Shown: piece by piece, positions 1 through 6,232 of the stretch
Position numbering within the stretch: the first letter of the stretch is position 1
How the letters are laid out: every line of letters begins with the position of its first letter
Assembly: GCA_934589065.1 (NCBI GenBank)
Contig: CAKTNN010000049.1
Coordinates: 1 to 10,907 of the forward strand
Length of the DNA stretch: 10,907 bases
Reading direction: 5' to 3'
From: an uncultured Oscillospiraceae bacterium
Lineage (GTDB): Bacteria; Bacillota; Clostridia; Oscillospirales; Oscillospiraceae
Notes under the pieces: generated by a model
Databases searched by the model: none
What the model saw: the letters and a program-made list of their open reading frames with translations, nothing else
What the model was told of the DNA's origin: nothing
Translations under genes and position numbers: made by a program

Positions 1-604
1 AAAAGTTTATCTATCCTGGGCTTGATGGGGTAGGCCGCTATATCAACAAAAAGTATTCCAGCGATACCCGGCAAAAGAAGACTGGCAAATGAGCTATGAC
101 TATTCCGAAAATATCCTCGTGCAGGAAAGTGCTGGACATCTGCTCCGCAATGAGCTGGTGGTGTTCTGGCATACCCAGGGCAGCGGCAAAAGTCTGACCA
201 TGGTCATGCTGGCAAAGTATATTTTAATGGAGTTGGCCCCCCTGTCACCCGCGTGTGGTCATCGTAACAGACCGCAAAGAGTTGGACGGGCAGATCGCTG
301 CCACATTCTCCAATACAAGACTGAACCCCGCCCGTGCCAACAGCAGAAAGCACCTCGTGAAGTTGGTTGGCAGCGATAGAGCCGATGTCGTTACTACCAT
401 TATCAACAAGTTCAACACTGTAGAGCGGCAGGAGGCTGTAAACGACTCCCGGGATGTGTTTGTGCTTGTCGATGAAAGCCATCGCTCCAACTACGGGCTT
501 ATGGCAACCAAAATGCGCAGCGTGTTCCCCAATGCCTGCTACATCGGCTTTACCGGAACACCACTGATGAAGCGGGAAAAAATACCATGGTCAAGTTCGG
601 CAAG
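1..604 (+). pseudogene. hsdR: Type I restriction enzyme R subunit (HsdR) remnant, frameshifted and truncated
   Basis: HsdR is the ATP-dependent translocase and nuclease subunit of type I restriction-modification complexes. This piece covers the start of the helicase motor. Three reading-frame segments line up in order. Frame 3 (3-88) gives a lead-in with GRYINKKYSSD. Frame 2 (89 to about 237) holds ILVQESAGHLLRNELVVFWH and the Walker A HTQGSGKS. Frame 3 again (about 243-582) holds VVIVTDRKELDGQ, the DEAH-like VLVDESHRSNYG and motif III GFTGTPLMK. A last shift at an A6 run (577-582) restores NTMVKFGK, then homology stops at about 604 where ISL3 transposase sequence begins. The breaks are a stop/shift near 90, a C6 run at 237-242 and the A6 run. 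Homopolymer sequencing errors could explain two of them, but the fusion to IS sequence makes the gene dead anyway. The 5' part lies outside the window, and no hsdM or hsdS is visible. Confidence 0.9.
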
Positions 605-741
605 GCTCCACAGGCAGGGCAACGGTGTTTTTGCCTGGGTAATTCCAGATAAATATGAAGTACGTCAGAAATATTTTCAACATTTGTGATATTAACATCT
701 TCCAAATTGAGAACTTTTGCGGTATAATCTTGGTTGAGCAT
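604..741 (-). pseudogene. ISL3-family transposase, N-terminal fragment (46 codons)
   Basis: Read on the minus strand from ATG 739-741, this fragment encodes MLNQDYTAKVLNLEDVNI, continues through a short beta-rich segment and ends in the zinc-finger-like motif HRCPACGA. That is the usual N-terminus of ISL3-family transposases, whose full length is about 400 aa or more. The frame runs on to about 550 only by reading through antisense hsdR sequence, so the catalytic core is absent. A ribosome binding site (AAAGG on the minus strand, around 751-755) sits just upstream. An in-frame ATG three codons earlier is too close to that site to be the start. The fragment cannot be active. It marks an IS insertion beside or in the type I restriction locus, followed by a deletion that removed the rest of both genes. 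Confidence 0.8.
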
Positions 742-808
742 AGAGATCATCCTTTCTTGTGATTGTGTGGTGCTTTTATAATAAAGGATTTCGTCTCTAT
801 GCTCAACC
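732..808. repeat. Perfect 15-bp inverted repeat flanking the transposase 5' region
   Basis: GGTTGAGCATAGAGA (732-746) and TCTCTATGCTCAACC (794-808) are exact reverse complements separated by 47 nt. On the minus strand the proximal arm contains the transposase ATG and its second and third codons. The distal arm contains the -35 box. Only a transcript entering from outside the element would carry both arms and could fold the start codon into a stem. Confidence 0.9.
778..806 (-). promoter_or_regulatory. Sigma-A-type promoter of the ISL3 transposase fragment
   Basis: On the minus strand TTGAGC (801-806) is followed after 17 nt by TATTAT (778-783). Transcription would begin near 771, about 30 nt before the ATG at 741. 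The -35 box lies inside the distal arm of the 15-bp inverted repeat, so that arm is not part of the transcript made from this promoter. Confidence 0.6.
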
Positions 809-823
809 TTTTTATATGACAAT

Positions 824-847
824 GGGGCCAGGCTCACGCCTGACCCC
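824..847. repeat. Palindrome at the preserved end of the IS remnant
   Basis: GGGGCCAGGC (824-833) and GCCTGACCCC (838-847) pair at nine of ten positions around a TCAC loop. It lies where the ISL3 element should end and is probably its terminal repeat or a subterminal hairpin. Confidence 0.6.
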
Positions 848-875
848 AACATTTATTATAGAACCGAAGTTTTTC

Positions 876-894
876 GCATCTGTAATACAGATGC
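876..894. repeat. Perfect 8-bp hairpin downstream of the IS end
   Basis: GCATCTGT (876-883), a loop of AAT and ACAGATGC (887-894) form a perfect hairpin. No T-run follows, so it is not an obvious terminator. Its role is unknown. It lies between the IS end and the winged-helix fragment. Confidence 0.6.
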
Positions 895-1030
895 ATTGCT
901 ACTATTGTAAAGGCTATAAGATTGGGCATTTCCTGGGAAAAAGGTATAATTACCAATGCAGACGTGCGGCAAATGCTCAACGTTTCTTCCACAACGGCGA
1001 ATCGGATTCTTGTAAAATTTACGGATAAAG
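886..1030 (+). pseudogene. Winged-helix DNA-binding fragment, truncated at both ends
   Basis: A frame open from 886 encodes a stretch starting WEKGIITNADVRQML and continuing NVSSTTANRILVKFTDKGK. This is a helix-turn-helix of the kind found at the C-termini of Fic-domain proteins, RecG-like/AAA_4 ATP-binding proteins and similar regulators. The pattern is I-T-N-A-D-V, then a V-S-S-x-T-A-x-R recognition helix and a basic K-G-K turn. Similarity stops where the terminator stem begins, so the usual wing strand is missing. No upstream domain is recognisable before the stop at 883-885 next to the IS end. There is no convincing start codon with a ribosome binding site; TTG at 922 has none. I take it as the remnant of a gene cut by the IS-associated deletion. 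The parent family is uncertain. Confidence 0.45.
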
Positions 1031-1032
1031 GG

Positions 1033-1082
1033 AAACGCCCCGAAGGAGAGTCTCCGGAGGGCATACCGCCTGGGGCGTTTTT
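1033..1082 (+). terminator. Rho-independent terminator after the degraded region
   Basis: A perfect 9-bp stem of AAACGCCCC (1033-1041) and GGGGCGTTT (1072-1080) is followed by T residues up to 1082. The 30-nt interior can form smaller hairpins (GGAG/CTCC). It insulates the histidine kinase gene from upstream transcription. Confidence 0.75.
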
Positions 1083-1167
1083 GCGCGGGGCTCCCCGGAA
1101 TATAACAAAAAGAGAGCCGCGGCCCTGGAATAACACTAAAAATGTCGGAAAAGACGAAAGCTGTGTC

Positions 1168-1196
1168 TTGAAAAATAAGAGGACCTCCTGTATAAT
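1168..1196 (+). promoter_or_regulatory. Strong sigma-A promoter for the hybrid histidine kinase
   Basis: TTGAAA (1168-1173), a 17-nt spacer and a perfect TATAAT (1191-1196) give a start near 1203 and an untranslated leader of about 84 nt. The leader contains a short GCGG/CCGC hairpin but matches no riboswitch class I recognise. Confidence 0.8.
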
Positions 1197-1286
1197 AACA
1201 GATAAAATGCCATTATAATCGCATAGTTCGGCGCTCGCGGAGGAACCGCTGGAAAGGCGTCCGGATAAAAGTTTTTGGAGGATGAG

Positions 1287-4055
1287 ATGAAAAAGCGACG
1301 CAAGTATGGATTTCTGCTGCTGTGCCTGAGTGCTCTTTTTGTTCTGCCCTTTCCGGCGTTGGCGGAAAAGGCAGAGCCGGAAACGATTCGGGTGGGGTGG
1401 TACGAGGATTCCTACCATACCACCGGAGCCAACGGGGAACGGAGCGGCTACGGGTATGAATACGAGCAGGCGGTGGCGGGCTACACCGGCTGGAATTACG
1501 AATACATAAAGGGGGACTGGGCAGAGCTGCTGGAAATGCTCCAGTCTGGGAAAATTGATTTGATGGCGGCCCTGTCCTATACGGATGAGCGGGCAGAAAC
1601 CATGCTGTTTTCCGAGCTGCCCATGGGGCAGGAAAAATACGAAATCTACGTAGACCTTGCCAATACCGATATCTCTGCTGCCGACTTGAGTACCCTAAAC
1701 GGCAAGAGAATCGTCGTCATGGAAAAAAGCGTGCAGGGAACGCAGTTTGCCCAGTGGGAAGAAAAGCACAATGTGCATACCCAGCACCTGGATATAGATA
1801 GCTTTGCGCGTACCCGGCAAATGGCGGAGGAACGGAAGATCGATGGCGTCGTCTCTGTGGAAACCCCTGCCTGGGTGGAGGCGGGAATGTCTGCCGTTGC
1901 CACCATTGGCGGGTCGGATGTCTACTATGGCATCAGCAAAAATCGCCCGGATCTAAAGGAAAAGCTGGATAGCGCCATGCGGCGCATGGAGAATGACAAG
2001 CCCTTTTATGCGGAAGAGCTTTACCAGCGGTATCTCTCTGCACAGTCGGTTGCGGTGCTCTCCGGCGGGGAAAAGGCATGGCTGGAGCAGCATGGCGTCA
2101 TCCGTTTGGGCTGGGTAAAGGACGACATCGGCGTCAGCTCCATGGATGCCCAAAGCGGGGAACTGGCGGGAGTGCTGTGCGACTACGTGGCTTACGCGGC
2201 GGACTGCCTGAGCAATCAGACACTGAAATTTGAGCTCCACGGCTTTGATACCCAGGAGGCGGAAATTCAGGCGCTGAAAGACGGAAAAATCGATGCGATT
2301 TTTCACGTGAGCCAAAGCCCGTATGCCGCAGAGCAAAACGGCTTTTCCCTATCCAATACTGCGTGGACATATCATCTGGCTGCGATTACGGCGAAGGAGC
2401 GGTTTCATGAAAACGAAGAGAACCGCGTCGCGGTTATCGGTGGAGATGAAATCCTAAAGTGGTTTCTATCCTATTACTATCCCCATTGGCAGATTGTTGA
2501 ATTTGATTCCACAAAGGAAATTGATCAGGCGGTTCTGGATGGGCAGGTGGATTGCTTTGTCACCAGCGCCGGTCAGGTTTCCGCCTTCCTCAAAAATCAT
2601 AAGCTCCACAGTGTGGTTTTGATGCAGTCGGGGAATGCGTCCTTTGCGGTGAAACGGGGAAATTCGGTGCTGCTGTCTGTACTCAACAAGACCTTGAAGA
2701 CCATGCCCACCTCCATGCTCACCGGAGCGGTCTCTATGTATGATAATGCTCCCAAAAAGGTGACGCTGACGGAATTTATAAAGGACAACCTGCTGCTGGC
2801 AACGGCGGTATTTGCATCCTTGTTCCTGGTGGTGCTGGCGGTGATTCTGGGATTGCTGCGGCGCTCCAGGGATGCAGAGGCCAGGGCGAAGGAAGCGATG
2901 GCCCAGGCGGAACGGGCAAACGCGGCAAAGTCCAATTTCCTCTTTAATATGTCCCACGATATCCGTACACCAATGAACGCAATCCTGGGTTTTGCGGCGC
3001 TGGCGGAAAAGAACCCGGATACCCCCCAGCCGGTGCAGGACTATCTCCGTAAGATCCAGGTCAGCGGTGAGGGAATGCTGTCCATCCTGGACAATGTGCT
3101 GGAAATTTCCCGGATCGAGTCCGGGAAAATGGTATTGGAGGAGACACCTCAGGTGGCGGGGAAGGTCTTTGATTCCTGCATGGTGATGATGAACCCGGAA
3201 ATTGAGAAGCGGCACCATACCGTCACTGTGGAAAAGGAAATCCAGTGTCCCTATCTTTTCGTTGATGCGCCCCGGGTGACGGAGATTATTCTGAATCTAA
3301 TGAGCAATGCCATCAAATATACGGCAGACGGCGGTAAAATCCACTGCGCGCTCCGGCAGTCTGCCCACCCAAAGGAAGGGTGGATTTATCAGCAGATTAC
3401 GGTGTCGGACAATGGCATCGGAATGTCGGAGGAATTCCAGCAGCACATTTTTGAAACCTTTGCCCGGGAGCGTTCCTCCACCGCCAGCGGCGTGCAGGGA
3501 ACGGGATTGGGCATGGGGATTGTGAAAAAGCTGGTGGATTTGATGGGCGGCACCATTTCCGTCAGCAGCAAGCCGGGGGAGGGCTCCACCGTTTCCGTCC
3601 GGATTCCTGTGCGGATTGCCTCCTATGAAGATACCCAGCCCAAGCGCTCCACTACGCCTGCCGGGGCAGAGCGCCTCCGGGGGAAGCGTATCCTTTTGGC
3701 GGAGGACAATGACCTGAATGCGGAAATCGCCATTGCTCTGCTGGAGGAGGAAGGCCTGCAGGTAGACCGGGCAGTGGATGGCGTGCAGTGCGTGGAAAAA
3801 ATGGAGCGGTGTGCTCCGGACTGCTATGCCCTAATCCTGATGGACGTGCAGATGCCGTTCCTGGATGGCTACCAGGCGACTAAGAAAATACGCCTTCTCC
3901 AGGATAAGAAGAAAGCCAATATCCCCATCATCGCCATGACGGCAAACGCCTTCTCGGAGGATAAGGCCCGGGCCTTGGAGACGGGGATGAACGACCATGT
4001 TGCCAAACCCATTGATATGGATATTCTTGTAGGGGCGCTCCTAAAGTACCTGTAA
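1287..4055 (+). CDS. Hybrid sensor histidine kinase with two periplasmic binding domains (BvgS-like)
   Basis: This is a membrane sensor predicted to bind small solutes outside the cell and signal by phosphorelay. The 922-aa protein starts at ATG 1287, with GGAGG at 1277-1281; the in-frame TTG at 1275 overlaps that site and is rejected. Residues 1-26 form a signal peptide ending ALA. Two SBP_bac_3-type (amino-acid-binding-like) domains follow, about 34-255 and 268-480. One membrane helix lies at about 500-526, then a short coiled linker. HisKA has phospho-acceptor His557 in FNMSHDIRTPMNAI. The ATPase has Asn674 (N box), DNGIG from Asp708 and GTGLGMG at 738-744. The C-terminal receiver (about 801-922) keeps Glu806/Asp807, phospho-acceptor Asp853 in LMDVQMP and Lys907. 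There is no HPt domain, which BvgS itself has, and no DNA-binding domain. No separate response regulator is nearby, so the phosphate must pass to a protein encoded elsewhere. The gene is monocistronic. The ligand cannot be read from the sequence. Confidence 0.95.
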   Translation: MKKRRKYGFLLLCLSALFVLPFPALAEKAEPETIRVGWYEDSYHTTGANGERSGYGYEYEQAVAGYTGWNYEYIKGDWAELLEMLQSGKIDLMAALSYTDERAETMLFSELPMGQEKYEIYVDLANTDISAADLSTLNGKRIVVMEKSVQGTQFAQWEEKHNVHTQHLDIDSFARTRQMAEERKIDGVVSVETPAWVEAGMSAVATIGGSDVYYGISKNRPDLKEKLDSAMRRMENDKPFYAEELYQRYLSAQSVAVLSGGEKAWLEQHGVIRLGWVKDDIGVSSMDAQSGELAGVLCDYVAYAADCLSNQTLKFELHGFDTQEAEIQALKDGKIDAIFHVSQSPYAAEQNGFSLSNTAWTYHLAAITAKERFHENEENRVAVIGGDEILKWFLSYYYPHWQIVEFDSTKEIDQAVLDGQVDCFVTSAGQVSAFLKNHKLHSVVLMQSGNASFAVKRGNSVLLSVLNKTLKTMPTSMLTGAVSMYDNAPKKVTLTEFIKDNLLLATAVFASLFLVVLAVILGLLRRSRDAEARAKEAMAQAERANAAKSNFLFNMSHDIRTPMNAILGFAALAEKNPDTPQPVQDYLRKIQVSGEGMLSILDNVLEISRIESGKMVLEETPQVAGKVFDSCMVMMNPEIEKRHHTVTVEKEIQCPYLFVDAPRVTEIILNLMSNAIKYTADGGKIHCALRQSAHPKEGWIYQQITVSDNGIGMSEEFQQHIFETFARERSSTASGVQGTGLGMGIVKKLVDLMGGTISVSSKPGEGSTVSVRIPVRIASYEDTQPKRSTTPAGAERLRGKRILLAEDNDLNAEIAIALLEEEGLQVDRAVDGVQCVEKMERCAPDCYALILMDVQMPFLDGYQATKKIRLLQDKKKANIPIIAMTANAFSEDKARALETGMNDHVAKPIDMDILVGALLKYL

Positions 4056-4099
4056 AGGGTACTCCGTGGGGGATAGAATTCACTATATGCAGAAACACC

Positions 4100-4163
4100 G
4101 AGCCGTCAAAGCTCAGGCGGGGAACAGAGCATTCTGTTCCGGCAGCCAAGGCTTTGACGGCTC
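4100..4163. repeat. Large nested palindrome 3' of the histidine kinase gene
   Basis: The outer arms GAGCCGTCAAAGC (4100-4112) and GCTTTGACGGCTC (4151-4163) are a perfect 13-bp inverted repeat. Inside lies a second perfect hairpin, GGAACAGA (4121-4128), loop GCAT, TCTGTTCC (4133-4140). No T-run follows immediately. It may act as a transcript 3'-end structure or be an interspersed palindromic element. Confidence 0.85.
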
Positions 4164-4212
4164 TATGCGTTTATCTATTCAGATATTTTGCCGGAATTTC
4201 CAAAGGAAAAAC

Positions 4213-4266
4213 TGCCATTGCAAACCGGAGCAGTGCGCTCCGGCTCGAAATGACAGTCTCTTTTTT
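4213..4266. repeat. Interspersed-repeat-like hairpin, possible bidirectional terminator
   Basis: CCGGAGC (4225-4231) and GCTCCGG (4237-4243) form a perfect 7-bp stem. It sits inside a longer imperfect inverted repeat running from TGCCATT (4213) to AATGACA (4247-4253). On the plus strand a T6 run (4261-4266) follows after a gap. On the minus strand the unit reads GTCATTTCGAG, then the GC-rich stem, then TTTGCAATGGCAG, resembling the GTCATTGCGAG-type interspersed repeats seen in many bacterial chromosomes. It lies between the stop codons of two convergent genes, where it could stop transcription from both sides. Confidence 0.5.
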
Positions 4267-4312
4267 GGGGGCTTTCTTTTATTTGGCGGCAGGGCCTTAT
4301 GTGCGGTATGGA

Positions 4313-5983
4313 TTATATGGTATCCAGATACATATTCAGCGTCTCCGTCAGAGAGCCGCGCAGGGCGTATGCAAGGGCCACTGCAGCCAGCAGAGCCAGG
4401 CCGGGGATGAACAAACGAACCTTGTAGGGAAGCGTCTTGCGGCTTTCCTGCAGGGCAGCCTTGGGAAGGGGAACCAGACGCCGGTAGCCCAAAATCGCCA
4501 GGGGGAACACCAGCACATAGTAGGGAACGGTGTACTGCCCCTTGGCTTCCCAGAAGCAGTGAAAGAGGAAGCCGCCCAGCAGAATCACTGCCAGCAAATC
4601 TTCGCTATTTTCTCTCCGTTCTCCGGTGGGCATCCAGGCCCACAGAACCAGACCGCCATAGACAAAGCTCTGCAAAACATTCATGCTTTGTGCGGCGTGA
4701 TACTGACCCGGAGTCGAAAGAAAATCCTTGACCAATTGTGCCATTAGGGGGGGTGCTCCGTTGCATAGCATCATAACATCGTTCAGCCACAGCCCGTGGA
4801 ACAGAGGCTCGCTCCATTGGGTAGCATTTTTCAGCACCAGGAAACGAACCAGGGAGAAAGGATCGTGCAAATAACCCAGGAGGATTTCTTTCAGGTCTGC
4901 CATGGCAATTTGATTTTGGATTGCCGCGTTCTGACCGGATTGGGCATAGGTATCGTTGGCGTAGCTGCTCCACCATCCGGGGGAGGACTCAACCCCGTCA
5001 CTCAGGCCCATTACCAGCCAGGTGGAGGTGGGGTAGCCGTTGTTCAGCGTGCAGCCGGAAAGCCGCTCCATAATCGCAATGGGCAGCTTGGTTGCTGCCA
5101 GGAAGCCTGCAATCAAAAGAAGAATCGGCAGCAGGACGCCCTTGTTCTTTTTCAGAAGGCCGCAGTAAACCAGGTATAGCAGTGTGCCAACCGCGAAGAT
5201 TTCGTAATTGGGCTTGATCATCACAGCCAGGGACAGGGCAAGCGCGCCCAGCAGCGCCCGATACCAGCCGCCGTTTTTGCAGAACCGGATCATCAGGAGC
5301 ATCCCCACCATGGATAGGGCCAGGCCCTGCAGGGTGCCATAGACAAAGGTAACATAAAACATCAGCGGGAAGAACAGCACGCCCAGCACCGTGACGGTCA
5401 GGCAGCCGGAATCCTTCATGCCGAAAAGAAGACCGAATTCCCCCATGGCCCAGAGAATGACCATATAGGCAAAGCAGTTGATATACTGAAAGCACATAAT
5501 GTTTTCGTGTCCGAAAACGGTCATCAGCAGGCAGTGGTATAGTGCCAGTCCTGACTGGTGGGGATAAATGCTCATGTAGTTGCCGTTTTCAAAACCCCAG
5601 GAACTGCCTTCCAGCAGGGCCTGAGCGGCGCCCCTTGTCCATTTTGCATCGGTCAGAGGCAGAAGCCTTGCATAGCCGACCCACCAGATCGCCGCAGCCC
5701 CGGCAGCCAGGATGAGAATATAGCGGAGGGCTTGCAGTGTGCGCCCTTGCAGGGGAGCAGGAGGCACCGGTAGTTTCCGGGAATAGACAAGGCCCAGGCA
5801 CAGCGCCGCAAACAGCAGGCACAGAGTAAGGGTATGGTCTTTGCAGATCCAGGCGATTTCGTTGTAGGGCAGATAGCTGGTAAAAACCAGAGAGCTGACA
5901 AACAGCCACAGGGCAGTCAGCCCGAATAGAAACCGCACCAGCCGGCGGTAAAATTGGCAGCAGCCCTGCCGGAGATCCTTCAT
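4313..5983 (-). CDS. Polytopic membrane protein, GT-C/GT39 (PMT-like) glycosyltransferase family
   Basis: This is a 556-aa very hydrophobic protein with roughly a dozen predicted membrane segments, for example about 14-35, 50-67, 85-104, 196-212, 220-234, 242-256, 262-276, 283-297, 465-479, 485-500 and 523-540. The first large loop holds LLPLTDAKWTRGAAQALLEG with Asp112, at the place where GT-C enzymes carry their catalytic acid. NYMSIYPHQSGLALYH follows at about 135-150. Near the C-terminus FWEAKGQYTVPYY (477-489) matches a motif common in Firmicutes membrane proteins annotated as family 39 glycosyltransferases. Such enzymes use a polyprenyl-phosphate sugar to modify exported proteins or wall polymers; donor and acceptor here are unknown. 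The start at 5983 is chosen because AAGGAAG lies 8 nt upstream; the frame extends 35 codons further without a ribosome site. The gene has its own promoter, stands alone, and converges on the kinase gene. The family call is by motif and topology only. Confidence 0.75.
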   Translation of the reverse strand: MKDLRQGCCQFYRRLVRFLFGLTALWLFVSSLVFTSYLPYNEIAWICKDHTLTLCLLFAALCLGLVYSRKLPVPPAPLQGRTLQALRYILILAAGAAAIWWVGYARLLPLTDAKWTRGAAQALLEGSSWGFENGNYMSIYPHQSGLALYHCLLMTVFGHENIMCFQYINCFAYMVILWAMGEFGLLFGMKDSGCLTVTVLGVLFFPLMFYVTFVYGTLQGLALSMVGMLLMIRFCKNGGWYRALLGALALSLAVMIKPNYEIFAVGTLLYLVYCGLLKKNKGVLLPILLLIAGFLAATKLPIAIMERLSGCTLNNGYPTSTWLVMGLSDGVESSPGWWSSYANDTYAQSGQNAAIQNQIAMADLKEILLGYLHDPFSLVRFLVLKNATQWSEPLFHGLWLNDVMMLCNGAPPLMAQLVKDFLSTPGQYHAAQSMNVLQSFVYGGLVLWAWMPTGERRENSEDLLAVILLGGFLFHCFWEAKGQYTVPYYVLVFPLAILGYRRLVPLPKAALQESRKTLPYKVRLFIPGLALLAAVALAYALRGSLTETLNMYLDTI

Positions 5984-6087
5984 GGAAACACTTCCTTTTT
6001 TATCTGTAAAAACGTGCATCGGAAGCCGGCGCTTTGAAGCAATGCAGGATGCAAAATAATCTTCCAAAATATGATGCACAATTACCA

Positions 6088-6115
6088 ATTATAACAGAAT
6101 ACATAAGGATTGCAA
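6088..6115 (-). promoter_or_regulatory. Extended -10 promoter for the membrane glycosyltransferase gene
   Basis: On the minus strand TTGCAA (6110-6115), 16 nt and TATAAT (6088-6093), with TG one base ahead of the -10, form a good sigma-A promoter. The leader to the ATG at 5983 is about 100 nt and shows no structure I recognise. Confidence 0.7.
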
Positions 6116-6140
6116 GAAAAATTATTCGACAAACTTACAC

Positions 6141-6169
6141 AAAAGCGGCGCACAATTGCCGCGCTTTTT
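6141..6169. terminator. Terminator-like hairpin between two divergent promoters
   Basis: AAAAGCGGC (6141-6149), an 8-nt loop and GCCGC (6158-6162), then GCTTTTT, form an A-stem-T structure that resembles an intrinsic terminator in both directions. It lies upstream of both divergent promoters, so it terminates neither flanking gene. It may block upstream or antisense transcription, or be a relic. Confidence 0.4.
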
Positions 6170-6175
6170 CTATAC

Positions 6176-6204
6176 TGGAAAAAGAAGGATTCCTGTGATA
6201 TGAT
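6176..6204 (+). promoter_or_regulatory. Probable promoter of the rRNA methyltransferase gene
   Basis: TGGAAA (6176-6181), 17 nt and TATGAT (6199-6204) with an extended -10 TG at 6196-6197. The -35 is weak (4 of 6). TAGAAT at 6203-6208 is an alternative -10. The leader is about 20 nt long. Confidence 0.5.
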
Positions 6205-6232
6205 AGAATAAATACGTTTAAAGGAGACTGCT

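Larger units (their letters stand above)
604..847 (-). mobile_element. Truncated ISL3-like insertion sequence, one end preserved
   Basis: The remnant comprises the transposase N-terminus, its promoter region and the outer end of the element, which is probably the palindrome ending at 847. The other end and most of the transposase are gone. The exact outer boundary is inferred, because neither the second terminal repeat nor a target duplication remains for comparison. Confidence 0.65.

Noticed and set aside
550..852. The full 100-codon minus frame as an intact small gene
   Set aside because: Only the part from 741 to about 604 is transposase-like. The N-terminal extension crosses the promoter and IS end, and the C-terminal part is antisense hsdR.
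1203..1286. A riboswitch in the kinase leader
   Set aside because: The leader is short, and I found none of the conserved cores of c-di-GMP, SAM, TPP, THF or guanidine riboswitches. Only a small GCGG/CCGC hairpin is evident.
2466..3218. A 250-codon minus-strand open frame inside the kinase gene
   Set aside because: It lies wholly opposite conserved HisKA and membrane-helix coding sequence, and its composition (rich in His, Gln and Arg) is typical of an antisense shadow.
4066..4747. Plus-strand frames downstream of the kinase that overlap the membrane protein gene
   Set aside because: They run through the palindromes and antisense to the glycosyltransferase, with no start signal or domain.
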